64,000 nucleotides of DNA, taken from NCBI GenBank assembly GCA_025056965.1, contig JANWVF010000152.1:60839-124838 (forward strand), in the 5' to 3' direction. Of this stretch, positions 51,897-60,672 are shown one piece after another. The position numbers and the translations under genes are program-made. Source of the DNA: Thermoflexales bacterium (GTDB lineage: Bacteria > Chloroflexota > Anaerolineae > J036 > Brachytrichaceae). The stretch's first letter is position 1. Each line of letters opens with the position of its first letter. Below the pieces are notes generated by a model. That model saw only the letters and a list, made by a program, of their open reading frames with translations. It was not told the origin of the DNA and did no database searches.

Positions 51897-53294
51897 ATGA
51901 AACTGAACAAACGCACCTACGCGATGCTGGGCGGCGCGCTCGCAACCATGCTCGTGTTGAGCGCATGTGCCGTACCGGCCACCCCTGGCGCAGTGCGCCA
52001 GGTCGAAGTCACGCGCGAGGTGGTCGTGACCACCGAAGTGCAAGTAGTCGTGACCGCCACGCCTGAAGCAACCGCGCCGAAGCCGTTCGAGGGCCAGTCC
52101 ATTAACGTTTTGACGATTCAGCCACATGCAGTAGCGACGCGCGCCCTGGCCCGATGGTTTGAGGAAGAGACCGGCGCGCGCGTCCAAGTGCTCGTCGTGC
52201 CCTATGCCAACGTCACCGAGAAGGCCATCCTCGACGTGACATCGGGCGCCGGCGAATACGACGTGATTGAGATCTGGTATCCGATGCTCGGCAAACTGGT
52301 CGAGAGCGGCGTGCTGGAAGACTTGACCCAGTGGTGGGAGGAGAACAAGGTCGCGCTGCAGTTCGACGACTTCGTGCCTTCGATCGCCGACCCATATACG
52401 CTGATTGACGGCAAGCGCTGGGCGCTGCCCTACGACGGCGATACGCACCTGTTGTTCTACAACCGCGAGTTGCTGGACAAGTATGGCGTGAAGCCGCCGA
52501 CGACTTGGGCGGAATACCGCGAGGCTTGCAAGACCATCACCGAGAAGGGCAAGTCCGAGGGAATCTACGGTTGCGCGATCATGGGCGCTAAGGTGCCGAT
52601 CATCCTGCTCTCGACGTTCATCAACCGGCTGCAGGGCTATGGCGCTAGCTTCTTCGACGCCAACGGTAAGCCGACCATTAACAGCCCGGAAGCCGTCGCG
52701 GCGCTGCAAGAGTTGGTGGATCAGCTGCCCTACGCTCTGCCCGATCCGAAGGCCGTCGCGTTCGACGAGGCGCTGGGCGGTTTCACCACCGGCAAGGTCG
52801 GCATGGTCGAGTTCTGGACCGACCTCGGCCAGATGAGTGATAACCCGGAGCAGTCCAAGATCATGGGCAAGTGGGGCGCCGTGCCGATGCCCAAGGGCGA
52901 AGGGCCGAACGCCGCCAGCCGCCCGGCGCTCAACGCCGGCTTCGCGCTGGGTATCTCCACCCTCGCCCAAAACAAGCCGCTAGCCTACGAGTTCCTGAAG
53001 TTCGTCGGCCGGCCGGACATCAACGTGCGCGTCAACACTATCGTCGGCGGGTTGGACCCCACGCGCAAGTCCACCTTCGATGCCGAGGCGTATCGCAAGC
53101 ACGTCACGCCGGAGTTGGCCGACGCTGCCAAGGCCGCCCTTAGCGGTGCGTTCGCCTGGCCGACCAACGCCAAGTGGCCGGAGATGCAGGACGTGCTCAC
53201 CGAGAACGTCGCCGAGGCATTGGCCGGCACCAAGACGCCTCAGCAAGCCTTGGACGACACTCAGGCCAAGTGGCTGGAGATCCTCGGCAACTAG
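51897..53294 (+). CDS. Sugar ABC transporter substrate-binding lipoprotein (family 1)
   Basis: A 465-residue lipoprotein with lipobox LSAC after a short signal peptide, a Thr/Val-rich linker (VEVTREVVVTTEVQV), and a family-1 extracellular binding domain. Typical regions are VLTIQPHAVATRALARWFEE, GEYDVIEIWYPMLGKLVESG, YDGDTHLLFYNRELLDKYG and GGFALG-like NAGFALGISTLAQNK. It captures a sugar or polyol outside the cell for the two permeases. GGAGAG precedes the ATG. In contrast to the permuted binding protein, the domain order is normal. Confidence 0.93.
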   Translation: MKLNKRTYAMLGGALATMLVLSACAVPATPGAVRQVEVTREVVVTTEVQVVVTATPEATAPKPFEGQSINVLTIQPHAVATRALARWFEEETGARVQVLVVPYANVTEKAILDVTSGAGEYDVIEIWYPMLGKLVESGVLEDLTQWWEENKVALQFDDFVPSIADPYTLIDGKRWALPYDGDTHLLFYNRELLDKYGVKPPTTWAEYREACKTITEKGKSEGIYGCAIMGAKVPIILLSTFINRLQGYGASFFDANGKPTINSPEAVAALQELVDQLPYALPDPKAVAFDEALGGFTTGKVGMVEFWTDLGQMSDNPEQSKIMGKWGAVPMPKGEGPNAASRPALNAGFALGISTLAQNKPLAYEFLKFVGRPDINVRVNTIVGGLDPTRKSTFDAEAYRKHVTPELADAAKAALSGAFAWPTNAKWPEMQDVLTENVAEALAGTKTPQQALDDTQAKWLEILGN

Positions 53295-53350
53295 GCGCGC
53301 CGCAAGCCCTGACGTCCTGAAATCATGACCGTTCGCTGACACGGCAGCGC

Positions 53351-53389
53351 GGCAGAACCCAGGGGAGCGTAGATCCTCTGGGTTCTGCC
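53351..53389 (+). promoter_or_regulatory. Stem-loop between sugar-binding-protein and permease genes
   Basis: GGCAGAACCCAGGGG (53351-53365) pairs with CCTCTGGGTTCTGCC (53375-53389), one G-U pair, 9-nt loop. No T-run. It is the third hairpin in the window at a binding-protein/permease junction. Confidence 0.75.
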
Positions 53390-53434
53390 CTACTCTGCGC
53401 GATGTCAGCGCACCCGACTTAACCCGGACATGTA

Positions 53435-54328
53435 ATGCACACGCTCCATCGCCAGCACCGGCGCGAAATTCTGTGGATGGTCGGGCCGGCCATCGCCACA
53501 TTGATCGTCTTCTCGCTCTACCCGCTGATCTATTCGATCGCGCTGAGCACGACCGATTCACAACTCGCTCGGCCTTTTCGCGAGTTCGTCGCTTTCAAGA
53601 ACTACACCGATGCCGTCCGCGACGCGCTGTTCGGCAATTCGCTCGTGCTCACCTTCGTCTATGCGTTTGGTGTCACCGCGATCGAAATGGCCATCGGCTT
53701 CGGGCTGGCCCTGCTGCTGAACCGCGAGAGCGGACCCACCCGCTTTGCGCGGACGCTGGGGTTGCTGCCGTTCATCACCCCGCCGGTCGCTATCGCCGCT
53801 ATTTGGCGGCTGATCTACGACCCGTCATCCGGAATGCTGAACCACTATCTTGTGGGCGCCGGCATCCTTGAACAAAACGTAGCCTTCCTCGGCATCCCCG
53901 GCCTAGCCATGGCATCGGTCATGTTGGTGGACATCTGGCAGTGGACACCGTTCGTCTTCCTGCTCTCGCTGGCGATCCTGGCCAGCTTGCCACACGAACC
54001 CTACGAAGCCGCAGCTGTGGACGGGGCGAACAGTTGGCAGCAGTTCATCCACATCACGCTGCCGCTGTGCCTGCCCGGCCTGCTCGTCGTTGCCATCCTG
54101 CGGCTGATCGGCGCGATGAAGGTGTTCGACCTGGTATTCATGCTCACTTTCGGCGGACCGGGATCTTCCACTCAAGTTGCCTCGTTTTACATTTACAAGG
54201 TCGCCTTCCAACAATTCAAGACCGGCTACGCCTCGGCGTTAACGATTATCGTCATCATCGTGCTCTCGGCCTTGGTGACGGTGCTAACGGTGCTTTACCG
54301 GCGCGTCCAGATGAGATACGGACCATGA
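53435..54328 (+). CDS. Sugar ABC transporter permease, MalF/UgpA type
   Basis: A 297-residue inner-membrane permease with six hydrophobic helices, first at MVGPAIATLIVFSLYPLIYS. The EAA loop is YEAAAVDGANSWQQFIHITL. It forms the channel with the next permease. There is no ATPase gene in the operon; a shared MsiK/MalK-type ATPase elsewhere is likely. The stop overlaps the next start by 4 nt (ATGA). Confidence 0.94.
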   Translation: MHTLHRQHRREILWMVGPAIATLIVFSLYPLIYSIALSTTDSQLARPFREFVAFKNYTDAVRDALFGNSLVLTFVYAFGVTAIEMAIGFGLALLLNRESGPTRFARTLGLLPFITPPVAIAAIWRLIYDPSSGMLNHYLVGAGILEQNVAFLGIPGLAMASVMLVDIWQWTPFVFLLSLAILASLPHEPYEAAAVDGANSWQQFIHITLPLCLPGLLVVAILRLIGAMKVFDLVFMLTFGGPGSSTQVASFYIYKVAFQQFKTGYASALTIIVIIVLSALVTVLTVLYRRVQMRYGP

Positions 54329-55203
54329 CCGAGCAAGTGATTCCTTCTTCCCTGCATCGGCAGCCGGCGAAGCCGCTGCGCCCGATGCGCACGGTGATGC
54401 ACCTGGTGCGCTGGGCCACTGTGGCGCTGTTGCTGGCATTCACGCTTATCCCGCTGATCTTCATGGTGACGACCTCGCTCAAGTCGCCCATCGAGATCCG
54501 CATCTCAGGCAGCTTGTTCCCTTCCGAGGGCGTGTTCTTGGTCAACTGGGAACGCGCCTTTCGCAACGTGCCCCTGCCGCGCTACCTGTGGAATTCGCTA
54601 ATCGTCGGATTGATGAGCACGGCGCTGACGCTGTTGGTCGCCGTCCCGGCCAGCTACGCCATCGTGCGCTTTCGCGCCGGTGGGCGCTGGTTGCCTTCGT
54701 GGATCCTCGGCACGTATGTCGCCCCGCCAATCGTGATTAGCGTGCCGATCTTCACGTTAATGCGTACGGTCGGCCTAGTGGATCAACCGTTCGGCCTAGC
54801 CCTGCTGCACATGGTCGGCAACTTGCCGGTGGCCACGTGGATGCTCATGGATTTCATCCGCAGTCTGCCGGTGGAAGTCGAAGAGGCCGCGCAGATGGAC
54901 GGCGCGTCGTATTGGGGCGTCTTGTTACGCATCGTCGTGCCGCTCATTCTGCCCGGGCTCATCGCCACGGCAATCATCTGCCTGATTCTCTCGTGGAACG
55001 AGTTTCTGTTCGCGCTCATCCTGACGTATAGCCTGCGCTCACAGACCTTTCCGATCGGCATCTCTGAATTCCAGGGCGAGCATGGCCTGCAGTTCGGGGA
55101 AATTTCGGCAGCCGCCTTGACCGGCATCGTGCCGGTGTATGTGTTGGCGATGTTCTTCCAGCGCTACCTGATTCACGGTCTAACACGCGGCAGCGTGAAG
55201 TGA
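54325..55203 (+). CDS. Sugar ABC transporter permease, MalG/UgpE type
   Basis: A 292-residue permease with six hydrophobic segments. The EAA loop is EEAAQMDGASYWGVLLRIVV, with a preceding FTLIPLIFMVTTSLKSP typical of MalG. The ATG at 54325 overlaps the first permease stop (ATGA), so the longer upstream frame, which lies inside the first permease, is not used. A dehydrogenase gene follows 30 nt later. Confidence 0.94.
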   Translation: MTEQVIPSSLHRQPAKPLRPMRTVMHLVRWATVALLLAFTLIPLIFMVTTSLKSPIEIRISGSLFPSEGVFLVNWERAFRNVPLPRYLWNSLIVGLMSTALTLLVAVPASYAIVRFRAGGRWLPSWILGTYVAPPIVISVPIFTLMRTVGLVDQPFGLALLHMVGNLPVATWMLMDFIRSLPVEVEEAAQMDGASYWGVLLRIVVPLILPGLIATAIICLILSWNEFLFALILTYSLRSQTFPIGISEFQGEHGLQFGEISAAALTGIVPVYVLAMFFQRYLIHGLTRGSVK

Positions 55204-55233
55204 AACGTGTCATTTCAAAAGGAGGAGTGTGTT

Positions 55234-56289
55234 ATGAAAGCAGCGCGATGGCACGACCGACGCGATGTGCGAATCGAGGATGTCCCAGAGTGTACGCCGA
55301 AGCCCGGTCAGGTCAAGCTCAAGGTGCACTACTGCGGCATCTGCGGCACCGACCTGCACGAATATCTAGAAGGACCGATGTTCATCGCCAAAGAGCCGCA
55401 TCCCCTCACCGGCTACGGCGCACCGGTGATCATCGGCCACGAGTTCGCCGGCGAGATCATCGCCATCGGCGAAGGCGTCACCGGCTGGTCGGTGGGCGAC
55501 CGAGTGGCGCTGGAGGGATACCACATCTGTCACGAATGCCACTATTGCCAACGACACGAATACAACCGCTGTGAGCGGTTGGCCTTTCATGGCTTCTCTG
55601 CGCCGGGCGGCCTTGCCGAAACGGTGTGCGCACCTGCCTATCAGCTTTACCCGCTCGATCCGCGCGTGAGCTGGGAGGCCTCGCCGCTGGTCGAGCCGAC
55701 GGCCGTGGCGGTGCGCGCCGTAAACCACGTTAAGCCGTTGCTCGGCGAACGCGCGCTCGTGGTAGGCGCAGGACCGATCGGCCTGGCCGTGCTACAGGTC
55801 TTGCGCGCCGCCGGCATCCATCGCGTCGCCGTCGTCGAGCCAGCGCGCAGACGGCGCGAAATGGCGCTCGAGTTCGGCGCGACCATTGCGCTGGATCCGC
55901 GCAGCGACGACGTGGAGCGCGAAATCCGCAACTTCACCAACCAGCTGGGCGCCGACATCGCCTTTGAATGCGGCGGCAACGACGCTGCCTACCAAACGGC
56001 GGTGCGCAACACGCGCAAAGGTGCACGCATCTGTCTGGTCAGCCAAACCAATACTCCCTTCCGCCTATTCGTCAACGAGATCGGCTTCAACGAGCGCATC
56101 CTGATCGGCACGGTAGCCTACTGCGGCGAGTTCGCGACGGCGATCCAATTGATTGCCGAAGGCAAAGTGCGCGCCAACGACATGATTACCGCACGCATCA
56201 GCCTCGATCACTTGGTGGATGTCGGCTACCGCGAGCTGATGGAGCATACCGATGCGCACGTCAAGATCATCGTTTCTCCTTGGATGTGA
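55234..56289 (+). CDS. Zinc-dependent medium-chain alcohol/polyol dehydrogenase
   Basis: A 351-residue MDR dehydrogenase related to butanediol/sorbitol dehydrogenases. Catalytic zinc ligands are in YCGICGTDLHEY and IIGHEFAGEI; the structural zinc set is CHECHYCQRHEYNRC; the NAD site is RALVVGAGPIGLAVLQVL. AAGGAGG before the ATG (55234) fixes the start. It follows the sugar permeases and precedes an aldehyde dehydrogenase by 7 nt, so the imported polyol or sugar may be oxidised in two steps. Confidence 0.94.
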   Translation: MKAARWHDRRDVRIEDVPECTPKPGQVKLKVHYCGICGTDLHEYLEGPMFIAKEPHPLTGYGAPVIIGHEFAGEIIAIGEGVTGWSVGDRVALEGYHICHECHYCQRHEYNRCERLAFHGFSAPGGLAETVCAPAYQLYPLDPRVSWEASPLVEPTAVAVRAVNHVKPLLGERALVVGAGPIGLAVLQVLRAAGIHRVAVVEPARRRREMALEFGATIALDPRSDDVEREIRNFTNQLGADIAFECGGNDAAYQTAVRNTRKGARICLVSQTNTPFRLFVNEIGFNERILIGTVAYCGEFATAIQLIAEGKVRANDMITARISLDHLVDVGYRELMEHTDAHVKIIVSPWM

Positions 56290-56296
56290 AGAAGCT

Positions 56297-57805
56297 ATGT
56301 CCACGATTGCCAACCAACCTATCCCGCTGCACCCCGAGGTGCAGGCCTTTTTGAAGCGCCCCAAGCGTCTCTTCATCAACAATGCGTTCGTCGAGCCGGC
56401 ATCGGGCAAAATGATGCCTACTGAAGACCCGGCTACCGGCGGCGTGCTGGATCACATCCCCGCCGGCGATGCTGCCGACGTGGACGCGGCCGTGCGCGCG
56501 GCGCGCGCGGCATTCGAGGGCGAGTGGCACGCGATGTCGCCGACCCAGCGCGCTGCGTGCATGTTCAAGCTGGCCGACCTGATCGAGCAGCACGCTGAAG
56601 AGTTCGCCGAGATTGAATCGCTCGATGTGGGCAAAACGATCACCAGCGCGCGCACGATTGACGTGCCGTTCACGGTCTTCCTCTGGCGCTACTACGCCGG
56701 CTGGGCGACCAAGCTCTACGGCAAGACGCTCGACCTGAGCTTGCCGCCCAACGGCGCGTTCTTCTCCTACATTCGTCGCGAGCCGGTCGGCGTGGTGGGC
56801 TGCATCATTCCCTGGAACTATCCGCTGGCGCAAGTGTCGTTCAAAGTGGCGCCGGCGTTAGCCGCCGGTTGCACTACCGTCGTCAAGCCAGCCGAGCAGG
56901 CGTCGCTGGCCAACCTGCGCTTCGCCGAGCTGGTTGCGGAAGCCGGCTTCCCGCCCGGCGTGATCAACATCGTGACCGGCCTGGGCGAGACGGCCGGTGC
57001 AGCGCTGGCCGAGCATCCCGACGTGAACAAGATCTCGTTCACTGGTTCGACGGCCGTCGGCAAGCTCATCATGCAAGCGGCCGGGCGGTCGAACCTCAAG
57101 CGCCTCACGCTGGAGTTGGGCGGCAAGTCGCCCACGATCATCTTCGACGATGCCGACATGAGCGAGGCGATCCCCACGGCGGCTGCGGCCATCTTCAACA
57201 ACAGCGGCCAGGTATGCAATGCCGGTTCGCGGCTCTATGTGCAGCGCCGCTCGTTCGACCGCGTGATCGAGGGTGTGGCCGATTACGCCAAGCGGCTGCG
57301 CATCGGCGTGGGGCTGGACGAGAGCACTCAGCTCGGCCCGCTGGTCACCCGCGAGCAGAAGGCGCGGGTGCTGAGCTACATGGAACAGGGGCTACAGAGC
57401 GGCGCGCAGTTGGTCGTCGGTGGTCCGCACCTATTGCAGGACGCGCCGGGCAATTTTGTTGCGCCCTCTATCTTCGTCAACACCACGCCGGAGATGTCCA
57501 TTGTGCGAGAGGAGATCTTCGGGCCAGTGTTGGTAGCTGCGCCGTTCGACGATCTGGACGAAATCGCGCCGGTGGCAAACCAGACGCATTACGGGCTGGC
57601 CGCTACCATCTTCACGCGCGATATCAGCCGCGCCCACAAGCTGGCAGCCCGCTTGAACGCCGGCGCGATCTGGATCAATTGTTTCGGCGTGTTCGACCCG
57701 AACCTGCCGTTCGGCGGCTTCAAGCAATCCGGCATGGGGCGAGAATTCTCTCAGGAAGGCGTGGAAGCGTTCACCGAACTCAAGGCGGTCACGATTAAGC
57801 TGTAG
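56297..57805 (+). CDS. NAD(P)-dependent aldehyde dehydrogenase
   Basis: A 502-residue aldehyde dehydrogenase. Cofactor motif VVGCIIPWNYPLAQVSFKVA, FTGSTAVGKLIM, catalytic Glu in LTLELGGKSPTIIF and catalytic Cys in NNSGQVCNAGSRLYVQ. It is the last gene of the sugar-importer operon (binding protein, two permeases, alcohol dehydrogenase, this enzyme). It probably oxidises the aldehyde made by the preceding enzyme or a glycolaldehyde-type product. The 3' end overlaps the convergent rnc gene by 11 nt. Confidence 0.95.
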   Translation: MSTIANQPIPLHPEVQAFLKRPKRLFINNAFVEPASGKMMPTEDPATGGVLDHIPAGDAADVDAAVRAARAAFEGEWHAMSPTQRAACMFKLADLIEQHAEEFAEIESLDVGKTITSARTIDVPFTVFLWRYYAGWATKLYGKTLDLSLPPNGAFFSYIRREPVGVVGCIIPWNYPLAQVSFKVAPALAAGCTTVVKPAEQASLANLRFAELVAEAGFPPGVINIVTGLGETAGAALAEHPDVNKISFTGSTAVGKLIMQAAGRSNLKRLTLELGGKSPTIIFDDADMSEAIPTAAAAIFNNSGQVCNAGSRLYVQRRSFDRVIEGVADYAKRLRIGVGLDESTQLGPLVTREQKARVLSYMEQGLQSGAQLVVGGPHLLQDAPGNFVAPSIFVNTTPEMSIVREEIFGPVLVAAPFDDLDEIAPVANQTHYGLAATIFTRDISRAHKLAARLNAGAIWINCFGVFDPNLPFGGFKQSGMGREFSQEGVEAFTELKAVTIKL

Positions 57806-58541
57806 GTGATGTGGGGGGCGGCGCTGTGGCGTCGCCCCTCTGCTTATCTTCCTGCTGTTTGCCGAGTAGCGCCGACGCATTTGCTCGCTCCAGCGCGTCG
57901 CGCGCAGCCAGCTGTTCGGCCATTTGCTTGCTTGAGCCGCGCCCAACGCCGGCGACGTGTTCGCCCAACCACACCTCAACGGTGAATACTCTAGCGTGAT
58001 CAGGGCCCTCGGTTGCCACCAGCCTGTAGCGCGGCGTGATGCCCAACGCGGCCTGGCTCCACTCTTGTAGGCGGCTCTTGGCATCCCGGTCGAGCTTAGC
58101 CCGCAAAATCTCGGGGGTCGCTTGGGCGAGCAATGGCAGCACGAACTCGCGCACGGCCTCGATGCCTTGATCGAGATAAAGCGCGCCGATCAGTGCCTCA
58201 AAGGCATCGCCGAGGATGTTGTCGCGCTCACGACCGCCAGTGTAGCTTTCACCTTTGCCCAGTCGCAGATGTTCGGGCAGCCCCACCCGGCGGGCGAATT
58301 GCGCCAGCGTGCTCACGCGCACCAGTGCGGCGCGCAGGCTGGTGAGCCGACCTTCGTCGTACTCCGGGAACTGCTCGAACAACCATGCGCCGGCGATGAA
58401 ATCCAACACCGCATCGCCGAGAAATTCCAGGCGCTCGTTGTCGGCCACCTGTTCATCGGCATGCTCATTCGCGTAGGACGTGTGGGTAAGCGCACATTCG
58501 AGGAGCTTGGGATTTTTGAAGGTCGGCAGCTCAACCTTCAT
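57795..58541 (-). CDS. rnc: Ribonuclease III
   Basis: A 248-residue double-strand-specific RNase processing rRNA and mRNAs. The RNase III signature NERLEFLGDAVLDFIAG lies near residue 36, with GDAFEALIGALYLDQG further on giving the metal ligands. The dsRNA-binding domain covers about residues 160-225. The last 25 residues are low-complexity (KQQEDKQRGDATAPPPTS) and are encoded partly by a GC-rich palindrome. The start overlaps the fabF stop by 11 nt. Confidence 0.95.
   Translation of the reverse strand: MKVELPTFKNPKLLECALTHTSYANEHADEQVADNERLEFLGDAVLDFIAGAWLFEQFPEYDEGRLTSLRAALVRVSTLAQFARRVGLPEHLRLGKGESYTGGRERDNILGDAFEALIGALYLDQGIEAVREFVLPLLAQATPEILRAKLDRDAKSRLQEWSQAALGITPRYRLVATEGPDHARVFTVEVWLGEHVAGVGRGSSKQMAEQLAARDALERANASALLGKQQEDKQRGDATAPPPTSPTA
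57815..57838 (+). terminator. GC-rich stem-loop at convergent gene ends
   Basis: GGGGCGGCGC - TGTG - GCGTCGCCCC, a 10-bp stem with one G-U pair, 10 nt after the aldehyde dehydrogenase stop. It lies inside the 3' end of rnc. Moderately T-rich sequence follows on the plus strand; it could end the sugar operon. Confidence 0.4.
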
Positions 58542-59778
58542 AACGCCTAAAGATCAGCACACTGTTGTGCCCGCCGAAGCCAAAGGAGTTGTTCATCGCC
58601 ACATTCACGCGGTGCTTGCGCGCCTCACCCGGCACGTAATCCAGGTCGCACTGCGGGTCGGGTTCGACGAGATTGCGCGTTGGCGGGATGACGCCGCGCT
58701 GAATCGCGTAGATGCACACGGCCGCCTCCAACGCTCCGGTCGCGCCCATCATGTGGCCGGTCATGCTCTTCGTGCTGCTGATGGGCACCTTGTAGGCGCG
58801 GTCACCGAACACTGCCTTCACAGCTTGCGTCTCGGCAATATCATTCAGCGGGGTCGCCGTGCCGTGGGCATTGATGTAATCCACGTCCTCGGGGCGGATA
58901 TTGGCATGCTGCATCGCGCGACGGATGGCCTTGGCCGCGCCGGCGCCGCCCTCGGCCGGCGCAACAACGTGGAAGGCATCGGTGGTCTGGCCAAAGCCGA
59001 CGATCTCCGCGAGGATATTCGCGCCGCGCTGCAGGGCAAACTCAAGCTCCTCCAGCACCATCACGCATGCGCCCTCTCCCATCACGATGCCATCGCGGTT
59101 CTTGTCGAAGGGCTTAGGGGAGGTAGACGGCAGCGCATTGTTGTGGCTGAGCGCGCCCAGGCGGTCGAAACCGGCCATGCCCAACGCGCTGACCGTTGCA
59201 TCGGCACCGCCGGCGATCATAGCGACCGCTGCGCCGCGCCGGATGAGCTCAAACGCCTGGCCCAAGCTGTCGTTGCTGGTGGCGCAGGCCGAAGCGGGCG
59301 AATACGACGGGCCGCGCGCGCCCAGCTCAATGGCGATCATGCCCGCCGCTCCGTTGCTCATGATCATCGGAATCGCGAACGGGTTAATGCGTCGCGGCCC
59401 CTGTTCGCGCAGCACGTCATACTGCGCCAGCATCGTATTAAAGCCGCCGATGGAGGAGCCGACGATCACCCCGACGTCGTCGGCGATCTCGGGCGCGATC
59501 GTGAAATTGGCCTGTTGCGTGGCCTGGCGCGCGGCAGCGAGAGCATACTGCTCGAATAAGTCGGTGCGACGCACCTCGCGCGGGTCAATAAAGTTGGCCG
59601 GGTCGAAGTTTTTGACCTCGCAGGCCACATGCACGGGCAGCAGATTTGGATCGAAGCGAGTGATTGGCCCGACGCCGGACTCGCCGTTGATCAGCGCGTT
59701 CCATGTGGTCTCTATGTCCAGCCCGAGTGGTGTAATTGCACCGATGCCGGTAACGACAACTCTTCGATGATTCTGCAT
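58531..59778 (-). CDS. fabF: 3-oxoacyl-[acyl-carrier-protein] synthase II
   Basis: A 415-residue condensing enzyme of fatty-acid elongation. The catalytic Cys is in SPASACATSNDS, the two histidines in NAHGTATPLNDIAE and NNSFGFGGHNSVLIF. It is the expected length for FabF. Unlike the common acpP-fabF-rnc order, no acyl carrier protein gene precedes it; a glycosyltransferase gene lies 15 nt upstream. Co-transcribed with rnc. Confidence 0.96.
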   Translation of the reverse strand: MQNHRRVVVTGIGAITPLGLDIETTWNALINGESGVGPITRFDPNLLPVHVACEVKNFDPANFIDPREVRRTDLFEQYALAAARQATQQANFTIAPEIADDVGVIVGSSIGGFNTMLAQYDVLREQGPRRINPFAIPMIMSNGAAGMIAIELGARGPSYSPASACATSNDSLGQAFELIRRGAAVAMIAGGADATVSALGMAGFDRLGALSHNNALPSTSPKPFDKNRDGIVMGEGACVMVLEELEFALQRGANILAEIVGFGQTTDAFHVVAPAEGGAGAAKAIRRAMQHANIRPEDVDYINAHGTATPLNDIAETQAVKAVFGDRAYKVPISSTKSMTGHMMGATGALEAAVCIYAIQRGVIPPTRNLVEPDPQCDLDYVPGEARKHRVNVAMNNSFGFGGHNSVLIFRRYEG

Positions 59779-59793
59779 AGCTTCTTGGCCAGC

Positions 59794-60537
59794 CTACTCC
59801 CTGAATTTGGACGTTCGAACGCGCCATAGACCTTTGAGGTCTTCGATGGCCGTAGGAATGATCTTGACTCGTGAATCGAGGTCCTCGATCCATTCCACCG
59901 GCACTTCCCAGATTTTATAACCGAGTTGTTCGGCGCGAATGAGCAGCTCGGAGTCGAAGAACCAGTGGTTGTCGCGGATGTAGGGGACGAGGTCCTGCAC
60001 CGCGCGGCGTGAGAGAGCCTTGAAGCCGCACTGGGCGTCTGAGAAGCGCCGCCGGGGAAACATGAGCTTAACGATGAGGTTGTATGCGCGCGAGATCACT
60101 TCGCGTTTGAGTTGGCGCGTGACACGAGCGCCGGGCATCAGCCGCGAGCCGATGGCGACGTGATACTCGCCGGCAAAGAGTGGATCTACCATCGGCATCA
60201 AGTGATTCAAGTTGGTAGATAGATCCACGTCCATGTAGCACACCACATCCGCGTCGGATGACAGCCACGCCTTCTTCAGCGCCCGGCCGCGTCCCTTCTG
60301 GTCGAGATGGATGTAGGTCACTTCGCCAGGGTAACGCTCCGCCAGCGCCTTGGCAATCTCCAGCGTGCGATCTGTAGAGGCGTTGTTGGCGATCACGATG
60401 CGCCATCGGTACGGACAGTTTTGCGCGAGAAAGTCGCGCAGCTTAGTGATATTCGGCTCGAGATCGCGCTCTTCATTGTAGACGGGGATGACGACGTCGA
60501 GGGTTCTCGATGATTGTGCGCCGATCGAGTTGGCCAT
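59794..60537 (-). CDS. Family 2 glycosyltransferase (dolichol-phosphate glucosyltransferase-like)
   Basis: A 247-residue GT2 enzyme. The nucleotide-sugar motifs are LDVVIPVYNEERDL, IANNASTDRTLEIAKAL and the DxD-like CYMDVDLSTNL; DAQCGFKALSRRAV and NHWFFDSELLIRAEQLGYK are typical of dolichyl/undecaprenyl-phosphate glycosyltransferases. No membrane helices are present. I take the ATG at 60537: a consensus TATAAT sits 12 nt upstream, inside the region that a GTG start at 60561 would encode. It may glycosylate a lipid carrier using the sugar nucleotide from the epimerase upstream. Confidence 0.9.
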   Translation of the reverse strand: MANSIGAQSSRTLDVVIPVYNEERDLEPNITKLRDFLAQNCPYRWRIVIANNASTDRTLEIAKALAERYPGEVTYIHLDQKGRGRALKKAWLSSDADVVCYMDVDLSTNLNHLMPMVDPLFAGEYHVAIGSRLMPGARVTRQLKREVISRAYNLIVKLMFPRRRFSDAQCGFKALSRRAVQDLVPYIRDNHWFFDSELLIRAEQLGYKIWEVPVEWIEDLDSRVKIIPTAIEDLKGLWRVRTSKFRE

Positions 60538-60549
60538 CGCAGCAAGGCG

Positions 60550-60555
60550 ATTATA
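60550..60555 (-). promoter_or_regulatory. Consensus -10 box of the glycosyltransferase-fabF-rnc operon
   Basis: TATAAT on the minus strand, 12 nt before the ATG at 60537. Confidence 0.55.
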
Positions 60556-60672
60556 TGTCACGCAGAAAGTCGAAGTTGAAACGAGAGAGTTCGGCTCACG
60601 TTGGCCCGTCGCCGCTGACTGCCGTGCCTGCGCGGCCGGGCATCCAGCACTGCGCCGGGTCAGGGCATCTGC

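Noticed and set aside
51708..52970. 420-codon minus-strand open frame
   Set aside because: Antisense to the sugar-binding lipoprotein gene, without start signals or recognisable domains.
53941..54324. Upstream extension of the second sugar permease
   Set aside because: It is the shifted frame of the first permease; the ATGA overlap at 54325 gives the real start.
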